Source: Bradyrhizobium sp. YR681
GTDB lineage: Bacteria > Pseudomonadota > Alphaproteobacteria > Rhizobiales > Xanthobacteraceae
Assembly (NCBI RefSeq): GCF_000282615.1
Contig: NZ_AKIY01000338.1
Location: 1-32,936 of the forward strand
DNA length: 32,936 nucleotides
Direction of reading: 5' to 3'
The notes under the pieces are model-generated. The model worked only from the letters and a program-made list of their open reading frames with translations, made no database searches and had not been told where the DNA came from. Positions 14,841-22,036 of this stretch are shown one piece after another. Numbering within the stretch: the stretch's first letter is position 1; every line of letters begins with the position of its first letter. A program made the translations under genes and the position numbers.

Positions 14841-15136
14841 CGCCGGCCCCCCGATAGCGGACAACAGCGCCCCCAGCAGCGCCAGATAGTGCCCAAATCG
14901 TGCGGAAAGCAAGGCAGCGGCGGTACACGTGCGCGTGTTCGGCAAGTCCGGTTCCATCACCACAAACGGCGGAAGAGCGTCGCATCATCTCCATCCCCTC
15001 GCCTTGCTTTGGTCAAACCCGGCTGGACTCGTGCGTCATGAGACCTGACCACCGGATTTGCCCATCGGATTTGGGATGGGGCCACCTCAACAGATCGACT
15101 CGCGCCAATGCGGACGACCAAGCCTAAGGAGCTGCG
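14841..15136. other. Divergent spacer, about 300 nt
   Basis: The spacer between the L,D-transpeptidase and the proline-rich membrane protein should hold both promoters. The only structure I see is an inverted repeat CCCATC-N8-GATGGG at 15061-15080, too short to call. No coding frame of quality is present, unless the transpeptidase is read from its longer start. Confidence 0.4.
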
Positions 15137-16150
15137 ATGCTCGCGATGCTGAACCCCAAGCAAATCGTCGATGAGATCGTGAAGGACACGGTCAAGGACA
15201 ACGATCCGCACGACGCGATTCAGATTTCGCCGGAGATGGTGCGGGCCTCGCGCCCCATCGGCGTAGCGCCGGCGCTGGCGCCCGAGATCACGCCCCGTCC
15301 GGAGCCGAAATTCGCAACCGAGCCCAAGGTCATCCCGGAGATCGATCCCGCGCCGAAGTTCAGCCCTGTCGCGGAGCCGCAGGCAGCGGCGCCCTCGCTG
15401 GACACCGAGCTGCGCATCGCAGCCGGCGATAGTCACGGCCGGCCGAAACGGTCCGCCGCCGGCAAATGGCTGCGCGGTGCGTTCGTCACGTTCCTGTTTG
15501 CGGGCGGCAGCGCCGCCGCCACCATCGCCTGGGAGAAACACGGCGACACCGTCAGACCGATGCTCGCGGAATGGACACCGGCCCTGGCCTCGCTGCTGCC
15601 TGCGACGTCGCAGACGGCAACGGTCGCAGCCGCGCAGGCCGCGCCGCCCACGGCGCAAGCCGCCGCACCTGCGGGCTCCGATCCATCTCCGACGCCGCCC
15701 GCGATTCCGGTTGCGGCAGCCGCGCCCGCAACAACGCAGCCCGCCGACGCGGCGCAATCGGTACAGTCGCTGACGCGCGATCTCGGCTTGATGGCGCAGC
15801 AGATCGAAACGCTGAAAGCCAGCATCGCCGAGCTGAAGGCGGGACAGGAGCAGATGGCACGCGAGATGGCGAAGCCGTCGGCACCGAAGCCGGTCGTCGA
15901 AGCAAGGCCGCCGATCGATCCGCGCGCGCGCGTCTCTGCACTGCCGCCACGGCCTGTGCCGCCGCCGGTTCGTAAACCGAAGCCGGTCGTGTCGCAGACT
16001 TACATGCCCGCCTACTCGCCTGCGCCGGTCGCGCCGCCGCCGCCGTCGCAAGCTGCCGCGGTCCCGCCGCCGGCTCCGCCGGCCGCGACGACGCAGGCCG
16101 TTGCCGATGACGACGGACCTGTCGTGCGTCCGCCGATGCCGCTGCGCTAA
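15137..16150 (+). CDS. Proline/alanine-rich membrane protein with coiled coil, hypothetical
   Basis: The 337-residue protein starts at ATG 15137, with AAGGAG about 5 nt upstream. The visible layout is a cytoplasmic, acidic and Pro-rich N-terminal part (1-110), one membrane helix (about 112-131, WLRGAFVTFLFAGGSAAATI), a Pro/Ala/Thr-rich segment (150-205), a helical coiled coil (about 209-246, LGLMAQQIETLKASIAELKA) and a very proline-rich tail (255-337, with PPPVRKPKP and APVAPPPPSQ). No enzyme domain is present. The layout suggests an envelope-spanning or scaffolding protein with the tail in the periplasm. I recall similar uncharacterised proteins in Bradyrhizobium. Confidence 0.7.
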   Translation: MLAMLNPKQIVDEIVKDTVKDNDPHDAIQISPEMVRASRPIGVAPALAPEITPRPEPKFATEPKVIPEIDPAPKFSPVAEPQAAAPSLDTELRIAAGDSHGRPKRSAAGKWLRGAFVTFLFAGGSAAATIAWEKHGDTVRPMLAEWTPALASLLPATSQTATVAAAQAAPPTAQAAAPAGSDPSPTPPAIPVAAAAPATTQPADAAQSVQSLTRDLGLMAQQIETLKASIAELKAGQEQMAREMAKPSAPKPVVEARPPIDPRARVSALPPRPVPPPVRKPKPVVSQTYMPAYSPAPVAPPPPSQAAAVPPPAPPAATTQAVADDDGPVVRPPMPLR

Positions 16151-16250
16151 GGCACGATCCGGAAAAGTGCGGAGCGGTTTTCCGGAAGGATCATGCGCAA
16201 CAACAATCCGAAGCGCGATGACGCTTCATCGAAATCTCATCGCGCTTTGA
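16151..16250. repeat. Interspersed two-hairpin repeat (Bradyrhizobium type)
   Basis: Two inverted repeats lie one after the other: CCGGAAAA (16159-16166) with TTTTCCGG (16178-16185), and AAGCGCGATGA (16211-16221) with TCATCGCGCTT (16237-16247). I recognise this as a repeated intergenic element seen in many Bradyrhizobium and related genomes. It begins directly after the stop codon of the upstream gene, so it may also act at the transcript end. Confidence 0.65.
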
Positions 16251-16336
16251 AGCGACAGCCTCGCGCACGCTGACCGAGTCGATGTGATGCGTTGAGTCCG
16301 GGATACTACGGAAGCGATGCTGCGATCGTCTTCCTT

Positions 16337-16379
16337 CAAGAGAAAAGGCCGTCGGGATCTATGCCGGCGGCCTTCTCTT
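16337..16379 (+). terminator. Strong hairpin, terminator or leader structure
   Basis: CAAGAGAAAAGGCCG pairs with CGGCCTTCTCTTG apart from one bulged A, around a loop of about 15 nt. No U-tract follows. It lies about 190 nt after the proline-rich protein gene and about 240 nt before the DUF6894 gene, so it may end the first transcript, or be part of a small RNA. Confidence 0.5.
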
Positions 16380-16618
16380 GCAGCTGCCGGTTCCCGGAGC
16401 CCGGTTCTGCTGCAATTCCATGCCTCATGATCGCGCCGACATGTTTAATAAAATCTTAAAGCACTCACGCGTTGCACATCATTTCTGCGCTATAGGCACA
16501 GAGATTGTGCGCTCCGTTCATCGGATAGATATCGACTCAGTGATACGATCCAGCATGTTTGAAGACTTCCGTCGAAGGCTTCATTTGAAAATCTGGGTCG
16601 TCACACCGGGGAAATCGG

Positions 16619-16849
16619 ATGCCTTACTACTCCTTCGATCTCGTGGTTGGTGAAGAGTTCAAGAACCAGGGTGGAATCATCCTCGAAGACATCGAGGTTG
16701 CCTCCGATCGCGCCGATCAATTGGCGTGCGAGCTGTCGCAGGTGAAGCCGGAGCTTCAGCAGAGGGGTTGCGCGGTTCGCGTCACCGATCGCGACCAGAA
16801 CGAGGTCTATCGCACGCCGCTCGATCCCGTACCGGCCTGGCAGCGCTAG
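16619..16849 (+). CDS. DUF6894 family protein (76 aa)
   Basis: The short protein reads MPYYSFDLVVGEEFKNQGG, then IILEDIEVASDRADQLACEL and VRVTDRDQNEVYRTPLD. The MPxYxFxL opening, the central acidic-plus-helix unit and the final strand with DxxxxEVYR are the pattern of the DUF6894 family, common in multiple copies in Bradyrhizobium and Methylobacterium. It is predicted to be cytoplasmic; function unknown. Convergent with the SDR gene, with no gap between the stop codons. Confidence 0.75.
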   Translation: MPYYSFDLVVGEEFKNQGGIILEDIEVASDRADQLACELSQVKPELQQRGCAVRVTDRDQNEVYRTPLDPVPAWQR

Positions 16850-17635
16850 CTACTCTTCCAGCACTGGCGCTTCGAACCAGTTCGTCAGCGACAAGCCGCC
16901 GTCGACCACGAACGCCGCGCCGGTGACATAGCCGGAAAGCTTGTTCGACAGCACCGTGAGCGCCATCGGCGCGAGGTCGTTTGCCGCGCCGAGACGCCCG
17001 AGCGGAATGTGCTTCGCCAGCGAAGCATCCGCAACGAACCCGCCGGCTGCGATCGCTCCGGGCACCAGTGCGTTGACGCGGATGTCGTACCGGCCAAAGG
17101 TCTTGGCGAGCTCCTTCACCAGCATCGTCATTGCCGCTTTCGCCGTCGAGTAATGCGGCAGGTTGCGCGGCGTGCCCGCGTGCAGCGACGTGAGAAACAG
17201 GAACGAGCCGGGCCGCTTCGCCGCAATCAGACGCCTTGCGATCTCGCGCGCCAGATGAAAGCCGGCATCGAGGTTGACGGCGTGCATCTCCTGCCAGGTC
17301 CTGCGATCGACCGCCAGCGCATGATCGGCCTCACGCCGCGGCGGCGAGGCGCTGTGCACGAGATGCGTGACCTCGCCCAGCGCGGAACGTGCGGCAGCAA
17401 GCAGCTCATCGCAAGCCTCCAGCCTCGCGAGATCGCCGACCCACGGTACCGCCAGTTCGGGCTTGCTGCTGGCGCCGATCGCGGCACTGACGCGCTCCGC
17501 ATTCACATCGGCGAACACGGTTCGCACGCCCTCGCCGACCAACGCCTGCGCGATCGCGCGGCCGATGCCATTGCCGGCGCCGGTGACCAGCGCCGTGTCG
17601 CGTGCGGGATCGAACGGCGTGCTGAACAGGCTCAT
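16850..17635 (-). CDS. SDR-family oxidoreductase
   Basis: The 261-residue protein starts at ATG 17635 (MSLFSTPFDPARDTALVTG). It is a classical short-chain dehydrogenase: TGAGNGIG cofactor loop (18-25), Asp44 in VFADVN favouring NAD(H), HSAS in place of NNAG (94-97), Ser150, and Tyr162-x3-Lys166 in HYSTAK. FGRYDIRVNALVPGAI and the C-terminal SGYVTGAAFVVDGGLS are standard. The frame stays open upstream to 17773 but would run antisense into the next gene's leader. Substrate unknown. Confidence 0.88.
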   Translation of the reverse strand: MSLFSTPFDPARDTALVTGAGNGIGRAIAQALVGEGVRTVFADVNAERVSAAIGASSKPELAVPWVGDLARLEACDELLAAARSALGEVTHLVHSASPPRREADHALAVDRRTWQEMHAVNLDAGFHLAREIARRLIAAKRPGSFLFLTSLHAGTPRNLPHYSTAKAAMTMLVKELAKTFGRYDIRVNALVPGAIAAGGFVADASLAKHIPLGRLGAANDLAPMALTVLSNKLSGYVTGAAFVVDGGLSLTNWFEAPVLEE

Positions 17636-17765
17636 GTCACTCTCCGTGGCCGGGATCCCGGCCACGATAGCGCACCGCAATGCGAAGCGACAAATGCGCC
17701 CCCAACGCCATTGCGGAGCGGCCCGCCGGACGCTAGCCTGCCCAAAAATGGAGGAGATACCAAGG

Positions 17766-18158
17766 ATGCGCACCGGTTTCCTGATCGCCGGCCTGTTGCT
17801 GATCGCCGCGCCGACCCAAGCGGCCGACGACCATTCACGCTCGACCTATGTGACGCTGGTCTTGCAGGCCTTCGCCGCCAAGGTGGAATGTCCGGGCACG
17901 GATGTCGTCTACCAGGATCTGGTGCAGAAGGCGGAGCAGATGCACCTGCCCGACGGCACCACCGAGAGGGTGCGCAAGGCGATCGCCTGGATGCACACCG
18001 GCGGCAAGATGGGCGAGAAGCAGGACGACGATCTGATGGCCGAGGTCGCGGTGGCGACCCAGGCGACCGATCTCAACCAGCGCCGCCTCGGCATGCCCAG
18101 CTGGTGCGAGGCCCAGAAGACCAACCTCGCCGGCCTGATCCGCGCCAAGGGCGGCTAG
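17766..18158 (+). CDS. Secreted protein, hypothetical (130 aa)
   Basis: ATG 17766 begins a signal peptide (MRTGFLIAGLLLIAAPTQA, cut before ADDH), preceded by GGAGGAG at about 10 nt. The mature part is helical and charged (VTLVLQAFAAKVECPG, VYQDLVQKAEQMHLPDG, TTERVRKAIAWMHTGGKMG, ATDLNQRRLGMPSWCEAQK) with two Cys, about 70 residues apart, which could form a disulfide. Located in the periplasm by prediction. No family is recognised. It is divergent from the SDR gene. Confidence 0.68.
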   Translation: MRTGFLIAGLLLIAAPTQAADDHSRSTYVTLVLQAFAAKVECPGTDVVYQDLVQKAEQMHLPDGTTERVRKAIAWMHTGGKMGEKQDDDLMAEVAVATQATDLNQRRLGMPSWCEAQKTNLAGLIRAKGG

Positions 18159-18260
18159 CGGCTGTTTGCCGCGTTAGGCACGCCGCGACGGAACCGCTGC
18201 CTCGGCCCATAATCGTCACATTCCTAGCCAGCATGCGGGCTCTTCGAACAGGAGACCCTC

Positions 18261-18512
18261 ATGCGGATTGCTCATCTCGTCTTCGCCGGCGTGCTCGCGG
18301 CGAGCGCAGCCTCGGCCGGCCCGGCCCTGGCGAGGAATGCCGATACCCAAAAGGGCGAGTACAAGTCGACCTCGCCGTCGTCCTGCAGCGCCTATCAGCA
18401 AGCGCCCGACGGATCGTGGGAACAGCTTCCCTGCAAGGAAACCACCGAGCGCGGCCAGCCACAGATGCAACATCGCGCTCCAGCCCAGGGAACCGATCGC
18501 GAGGAGCGCTGA
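18261..18512 (+). CDS. Small secreted protein, hypothetical (83 aa)
   Basis: An AGGAGA ribosome site lies 6 nt before ATG 18261. The signal peptide (MRIAHLVFAGVLAASAASAG...ALA) is followed by a short, polar mature part, RNADTQKGEYKSTSPSSCSAYQQAPDG, with two Cys (SCSAY and LPCKE) that may pair, and a Gln/Arg-rich tail. Probably periplasmic; no family recognised. Same strand as the 130-aa secreted protein, gap about 100 nt. Confidence 0.62.
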   Translation: MRIAHLVFAGVLAASAASAGPALARNADTQKGEYKSTSPSSCSAYQQAPDGSWEQLPCKETTERGQPQMQHRAPAQGTDREER

Positions 18513-18530
18513 GCGTTCCCGTCGCCGTGA

Positions 18531-18716
18531 TCAGCTCTGGGCGGGCCCGCGCATGATCTTCATGGCGTCGGCGATGTGACGCCATTCCCTGGCCTCGTCG
18601 GCTTCGCCACGGCCTTCGCAAGCCTGCGCCTGCTCGGCCGCCTTCGCGATCGCCGCAAAACCATGCTGTTCCAGCATCTGCCGCGCGAGGGTGTGGACCT
18701 GGACCTCAGACATCAT
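18531..18716 (-). CDS. Small helical protein, hypothetical (61 aa)
   Basis: Starting at the double ATG (18716/18713), with GGGAGAG about 5-7 nt upstream, the protein reads MMSEVQVHTLARQMLEQHG, FAAIAKAAEQAQACEGRGEA, DEAREWRHIADAMKIMRG. This is all helix, probably a helical hairpin, cytoplasmic. I recall similar short proteins in Bradyrhizobium genomes; function unknown. The same frame continues open upstream but is not protein-like there. Confidence 0.6.
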   Translation of the reverse strand: MMSEVQVHTLARQMLEQHGFAAIAKAAEQAQACEGRGEADEAREWRHIADAMKIMRGPAQS

Positions 18717-18820
18717 GGGCGCTCTCCCGTCTGACCAACCCACGGCGCACCGATCGGCTGTTGCCGCGGGTGCGGGACAACGATCCGACCGCGGGTCCCG
18801 TTCCGCTGGCGCACACGACA

Positions 18821-18852
18821 AAGGCGGCCCGCCATGCCCGGCGGACCGCCTT
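18821..18852 (-). terminator. Hairpin terminator of the minCDE operon
   Basis: AAGGCGGCCCGCC and GGCGGACCGCCTT pair with one mismatch around a 6-nt loop. The structure is about 40 nt after the minE stop, and on the minus strand the stem ends in TTTG. The position and strength fit the operon end. Confidence 0.65.
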
Positions 18853-18891
18853 CTCACCCACCCCAAAATGGGCCGTCGTCAGTCGCGTCCC

Positions 18892-19173
18892 CTACGCGAC
18901 CGCCGCTTTCTTGCGCTCGAAATCGTTCGGCACCTCGATGTCGACCTCGAGGGTCGAGACCTCGTCGCCGCGCTCGAGCCGGACGATGACTTTTGTCGGG
19001 TCCAGCGTCACGTGCCTGGACACGACCGCCAGAATTTCCTCACGCAGCACGCCGAGCAGATCGGGCTGGCCGCGCATTCCGCGTTCATGGGCAAGCAGGA
19101 TCTGCAACCGTTCGCGAGCGACCGGTGCAGAAGCCTTGTTGCCGCGGAGAAGCCGGAGCAGACCCATGCTCAT
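18892..19173 (-). CDS. minE: Cell division topological specificity factor MinE
   Basis: The 93-residue protein begins MSMGLLRLLRGNKASAPVA at an ATG that overlaps the minD stop (ATGA). The amphipathic N-terminus binds membrane. The segment RERLQILLAHERG (about 20-32) is the contact helix that displaces MinC and stimulates the MinD ATPase. The C-terminal domain has LGVLREEILAVVSRHV and the strands KVIVRLERGDEVSTLEVDIEVP. Length is normal for the family. MinE makes MinCD oscillate so that the FtsZ ring is kept away from the poles. Last gene of minCDE. Confidence 0.96.
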   Translation of the reverse strand: MSMGLLRLLRGNKASAPVARERLQILLAHERGMRGQPDLLGVLREEILAVVSRHVTLDPTKVIVRLERGDEVSTLEVDIEVPNDFERKKAAVA

Positions 19174-19985
19174 GCAGCCCTCCGTCGCAGCAGGCGATCC
19201 ATGAATCCTTTGCGCTCGGTCGGCACGTGCATGGCAATGGTCTCGCCGCACAGCCGCCGCGCCGCATCGGTATAGGCCCGCGCTGGTGCGCCTTCGGCAT
19301 TCGACAACGTCACCGGCGTGCCGACATTGGAGGCGCGCAGCACGTCCTGGCTCTCGGGGATGATGCCGAGCAAGGGCGTTGCGAGGATTTCGAGAATGTC
19401 CTCAATGGTCAGCATCTCGCCGCGCGCGGCGCGCGAGGGATCGTAGCGGGTGATGAGAATGTGCTTCTCGACGCGCTCGCCCTTTTCGGCCCGCACGGTC
19501 TTGGAATCGAGCATGCCGATGATGCGGTCGGAATCGCGCACCGAGGACACTTCCGGATTGGTGACGATCACGGCTTCGTCGGCAAAGCGCATCGCCATGG
19601 AGGCGCCGCGCTCGATGCCGGCCGGGCTGTCGCAGATCACCCAGTCGAACCGGCTGCGCAAATCGGCGATGACCTTGCCGACGCCCTCTTCCGTGAGCGC
19701 ATCCTTGTCGCGGGTTTGGGAAGCCGGCAGCAGCCAGAGATTCTCCAGCCGCTTGTCCTTGATCAGCGCCTGCGGCAGCTTGGCGACGCCCTGCACCACG
19801 TTGATGAGGTCGAACACGACGCGGCGTTCGGCGCCCATCACGAGGTCGAGGTTGCGCAATCCCACGTCGAAATCGACCACGACAACCTTGTCGCCGCGTT
19901 GCGCCAGCGCAGCTCCCAGTGCGGCGGTGGTTGTCGTCTTGCCGACGCCCCCCTTGCCTGACGTCACGACCAGTACCTTGGCCAT
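19170..19985 (-). CDS. minD: Septum site-determining ATPase MinD
   Basis: The 271-residue ParA/MinD ATPase starts at ATG 19985 behind an ideal AAGGAGATAT site. Its deviant Walker A motif is GKGGVGKTT (10-18), with the signature Lys11 and Lys16. Also seen are VVVDFDVGLRNLDLVMG, CDSPAGIERG (Walker B-like) and VTNPEVSSVRDSDR. The C-terminus ERKGFMDRLLRRRAA is the amphipathic membrane-targeting helix. MinD dimerises with ATP at the membrane, recruits MinC and is released by MinE. It follows minC after 19 nt and overlaps minE by 4 nt. Confidence 0.97.
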   Translation of the reverse strand: MAKVLVVTSGKGGVGKTTTTAALGAALAQRGDKVVVVDFDVGLRNLDLVMGAERRVVFDLINVVQGVAKLPQALIKDKRLENLWLLPASQTRDKDALTEEGVGKVIADLRSRFDWVICDSPAGIERGASMAMRFADEAVIVTNPEVSSVRDSDRIIGMLDSKTVRAEKGERVEKHILITRYDPSRAARGEMLTIEDILEILATPLLGIIPESQDVLRASNVGTPVTLSNAEGAPARAYTDAARRLCGETIAMHVPTERKGFMDRLLRRRAA

Positions 19986-20004
19986 CTCAAATATCTCCTT
20001 CTGG

Positions 20005-20703
20005 TCAGTTCAGCGCGGTAATTCGCATGGTGTTGCCTTGCAGCCAGGCCTGGGCAGGCTTGCCGCGCAAGGCCGCGTCGATGTCGTCGGCGGTCTGGTA
20101 AAATCCATCGATCGCAAGCAGTTCGGCCTCGATCTTCTGGCAATAGATGCGCGCGCTGGTGTGGCCGTTCACGCCCGCCATGGCGCGGCCGCGCAGCGCG
20201 CCGTAGATGTGGATGGAGCCGCCGGCGACGACTTCCGCGCCGGAGCCGACCGAGCCCAGAATGGTGACGTCGCCTTCCGGGAAGATCACGGTCTGGCCGG
20301 AGCGCACGGGGGTCTCGAGCAGCAGCGAAGTGGGCTTGGCCTCGACCTTCGCTTCGGGCTTCCTGGGCGCGGTCGGCTCGACCACACAGCTGCGTCCGCC
20401 CGAGAGCAGCGGCGGCATGGACGGCGTCAGCCGCGCCTCCTCCACGCCCTCGATGCCGAGCACGCGGATGTTGCGGTCCTGAAGGCTGGTGAGCAGATGA
20501 TTGATGCCGGACTGGCTGAGGTCGACCGAGGACAGGTCGATCACCACGGGCCGGCCGGCAAAGAAGCCCGGCGAGCGGGCGATGGTGGTGTCGATCTCCT
20601 GGAGCCAATCCTGGATCGGAACCGTCGGCACGAACACAAAGGCCACATAGGAGCGCCCGCGCAGGCGCACCATTTGGCGTTGGACTTTTGCTGCAGCCTC
20701 CAT
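20005..20703 (-). CDS. minC: Septum site-determining protein MinC
   Basis: The 232-residue protein has the N-terminal FtsZ-inhibiting domain (about 10-105; VRLRGRSYVAFVFVP, GRPVVIDLSSVDLS, IRVLGIEGVEEARL), a flexible Pro/Lys/Glu-rich linker (about 110-130) and the C-terminal beta-helix domain (about 135-220; GQTVIFPEGDVTILGSVGSG, AEVVAGGSIHIYGALRGRA), which binds MinD and dimerises. The start is ATG 20703; the ribosome site is weak. It is the first gene of the operon, with a CtrA-type box about 55 nt upstream. Confidence 0.95.
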   Translation of the reverse strand: MEAAAKVQRQMVRLRGRSYVAFVFVPTVPIQDWLQEIDTTIARSPGFFAGRPVVIDLSSVDLSQSGINHLLTSLQDRNIRVLGIEGVEEARLTPSMPPLLSGGRSCVVEPTAPRKPEAKVEAKPTSLLLETPVRSGQTVIFPEGDVTILGSVGSGAEVVAGGSIHIYGALRGRAMAGVNGHTSARIYCQKIEAELLAIDGFYQTADDIDAALRGKPAQAWLQGNTMRITALN

Positions 20704-20755
20704 ATCGGCCGACTCGTTCCCTGTTATTGAATGGTTAACGATGCGGCGGATATGG

Positions 20756-20770
20756 TTAACGGCTGGTTAA
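20756..20770 (-). promoter_or_regulatory. CtrA-type box before minC
   Basis: Read on the minus strand, the site is TTAA, seven bases, TTAA, followed by C (at 20755), which is the full CtrA consensus. It is about 52 nt from the minC ATG. A further half site GGTTAAC lies at 20733-20739. The cell-cycle regulator CtrA is reported to control min genes in Sinorhizobium (from memory), so the site is credible here. Confidence 0.6.
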
Positions 20771-20840
20771 TTTCTCCGTGGGGTTACGTGGATGGGGCCC
20801 TGGTTGGTGCTGCTCGTGTCCCGGACGCGCACACCGACCC

Positions 20841-20923
20841 GTAGCCCGGATGGAGCGAAGCGCAATCGGGGAATTGCGCCACAAACGACGGTCCCGGATT
20901 TCGCTGTGCTCCATCCGGGCTAC
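20841..20923. repeat. GTAGCCCGG...CCGGGCTAC palindromic element, copy 1
   Basis: The element opens GTAGCCCGGATGGAGCGAAG and closes GCTCCATCCGGGCTAC, so its ends are inverted repeats of about 16 bp. It lies 8 nt beyond the stop codon of the ABC binding-protein gene. Further copies lie at 27224, 27387 and 32857. The type is a REP/BIME- or MITE-like interspersed repeat frequent in Bradyrhizobium. Confidence 0.8.
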
Positions 20924-20931
20924 GAGGCTCC

Positions 20932-21936
20932 CTACTTCTTCACCTTGCTCGCATCCATCTTGACGGCAGGATCCAGCATTTTGGTCGTGAACGCGGTGGT
21001 CACGTCGAACGGCTTCTCCATGCCGAGATAGGTCTGGACCAGCTCATAGTCCTTCTTCATCCGCTCGCCGTCGATCCAGCCGAGGCCCTTGGTCGTCGTG
21101 AACTCGTCCGTCATCAGGAACTTGATGCGCTCCCACTGGCGCTCCTGGTTCGCCTTGTCGAGGCCGGAGACCTGGTCGAGCAGTGCCTTGAGGCAGGGCT
21201 CGACCTCGGCGACGCAGGCCGCAAAGGCCTTTTGCGTGACGCGAACGAAATCCTCGACGACCTTCGGGTTCTTCTGCAAGTACGCGCCGTTGACGATCAG
21301 CGAGTTGCCGTAGGGATTGAGCCCGATGTCCTTCCAGTTGACGTAGCCGAGATCTCCCCCGAACTCGATCACCTTGAGATCGTGCTCGTTGTAGAAGTCG
21401 CTGATGATGTCGACGGTGTGGCTCTTCAGCGCCGCGATCTTCGCGGTCGGCCCGACATTGACGAAGCCGACCGCATCAGGCGCGATGCCGGCGGCCTTGG
21501 CGAAGGCCGGCCACATCACGCGCGAGGCATCGCCCGGCGGATTGCCGATCTTGTGGCCCGGAAAGTCCTTCACCCCGTTCACGCCGTAGCTCTTCAGCCA
21601 GTAGAAGGTCTGGCCGGTGTTGGCGTAGACGCTCATCACCGCGACGGTGTCGGCGCCCTTGCTCTTGGCCACCAGCATGGTGGCGAGATCGGCGACGCCG
21701 AACGGCGAGCCGCCGGAGCCGACCTTGGCGGCGGAGACGCCGGAGCCCTTGCCGGTCTCGATGGTGAGATCGATGCCGGCTTTCTCGTACCAGCCCTGCG
21801 CCTTGGCATAGTAATACGGCGAGTGGTCGGCCGTCGGCGTCCAGTTCAGGATCAGGTTCACCGCCTCGCCAGCGCTCGCCGGCACCGCCGACAAACCGAG
21901 CGCCAGCGCCACAACAGCCGCCTGCAAATGCTTCAT
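20932..21936 (-). CDS. ABC transporter substrate-binding protein, NMT1/THI5-like
   Basis: The 334-residue protein starts at ATG 21936, preceded by AGGAGAG at about 5 nt. The signal peptide is MKHLQAAVVALALGLSAVPASAG. The mature part follows the NMT1/SsuA-like fold: VNLILNWTPTADHSPYYYAKAQGWYEKAGIDLTIE in outline, then GSGGSPFGVADLATMLVAKS, VYANTGQTFYWLKSYGV, and DFPGHKIGNPPGDASRVMWP. Relatives bind pyrimidine precursors, riboflavin, taurine or sulfonates, so the ligand is open. It is divergent from tetR, and its permease and ATPase are in the operon beyond tetR. Confidence 0.88.
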   Translation of the reverse strand: MKHLQAAVVALALGLSAVPASAGEAVNLILNWTPTADHSPYYYAKAQGWYEKAGIDLTIETGKGSGVSAAKVGSGGSPFGVADLATMLVAKSKGADTVAVMSVYANTGQTFYWLKSYGVNGVKDFPGHKIGNPPGDASRVMWPAFAKAAGIAPDAVGFVNVGPTAKIAALKSHTVDIISDFYNEHDLKVIEFGGDLGYVNWKDIGLNPYGNSLIVNGAYLQKNPKVVEDFVRVTQKAFAACVAEVEPCLKALLDQVSGLDKANQERQWERIKFLMTDEFTTTKGLGWIDGERMKKDYELVQTYLGMEKPFDVTTAFTTKMLDPAVKMDASKVKK

Positions 21937-22019
21937 CGCATCTCTCCTCATTGCCAGCGACCCGGCTTGTCGCTCTCCCCTTGTGAGGCTACCAATGCAA
22001 CAAGCCGTCCTCCACTTGT

Positions 22020-22033
22020 CAACTGTTTGGTTG
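22020..22033. promoter_or_regulatory. CAAC-N6-GTTG site before tetR (probable operator 1)
   Basis: CAACTGTTTGGTTG lies directly before the ATG (22037) of the TetR gene, in the spacer to the divergent binding-protein gene. The same CAAC-N6-GTTG framework returns at 22686-22699. The twin sites flank tetR and precede both transcription units, as expected for a local TetR repressor. Confidence 0.5.
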
Positions 22034-22036
22034 GAA

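Larger units (their letters stand above)
16151..16618. other. Non-coding region with two repeat structures
   Basis: The 468-nt region between the proline-rich membrane protein and the DUF6894 gene holds the two-hairpin repeat at 16151-16250, the hairpin at 16337-16379 and an A/T-rich part from about 16436 on that probably contains the DUF6894 promoter. A frame from 16378 to 16653 is open but does not look like a protein and would overlap the DUF6894 start. Confidence 0.5.

Noticed and set aside
15061..15080. CCCATC-N8-GATGGG inverted repeat
   Set aside because: The arms are short and GC-rich, and it cannot be told from chance.
16445..16459. TTAA-N7-TTAA resembling a CtrA site
   Set aside because: It lies in an A/T-rich stretch, lacks the final C on both strands and is about 160 nt from the next gene, so chance is likely.
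16378..16653. 91-codon frame before DUF6894
   Set aside because: No ribosome site, no protein-like pattern, and it overlaps the well-supported DUF6894 start in another frame.
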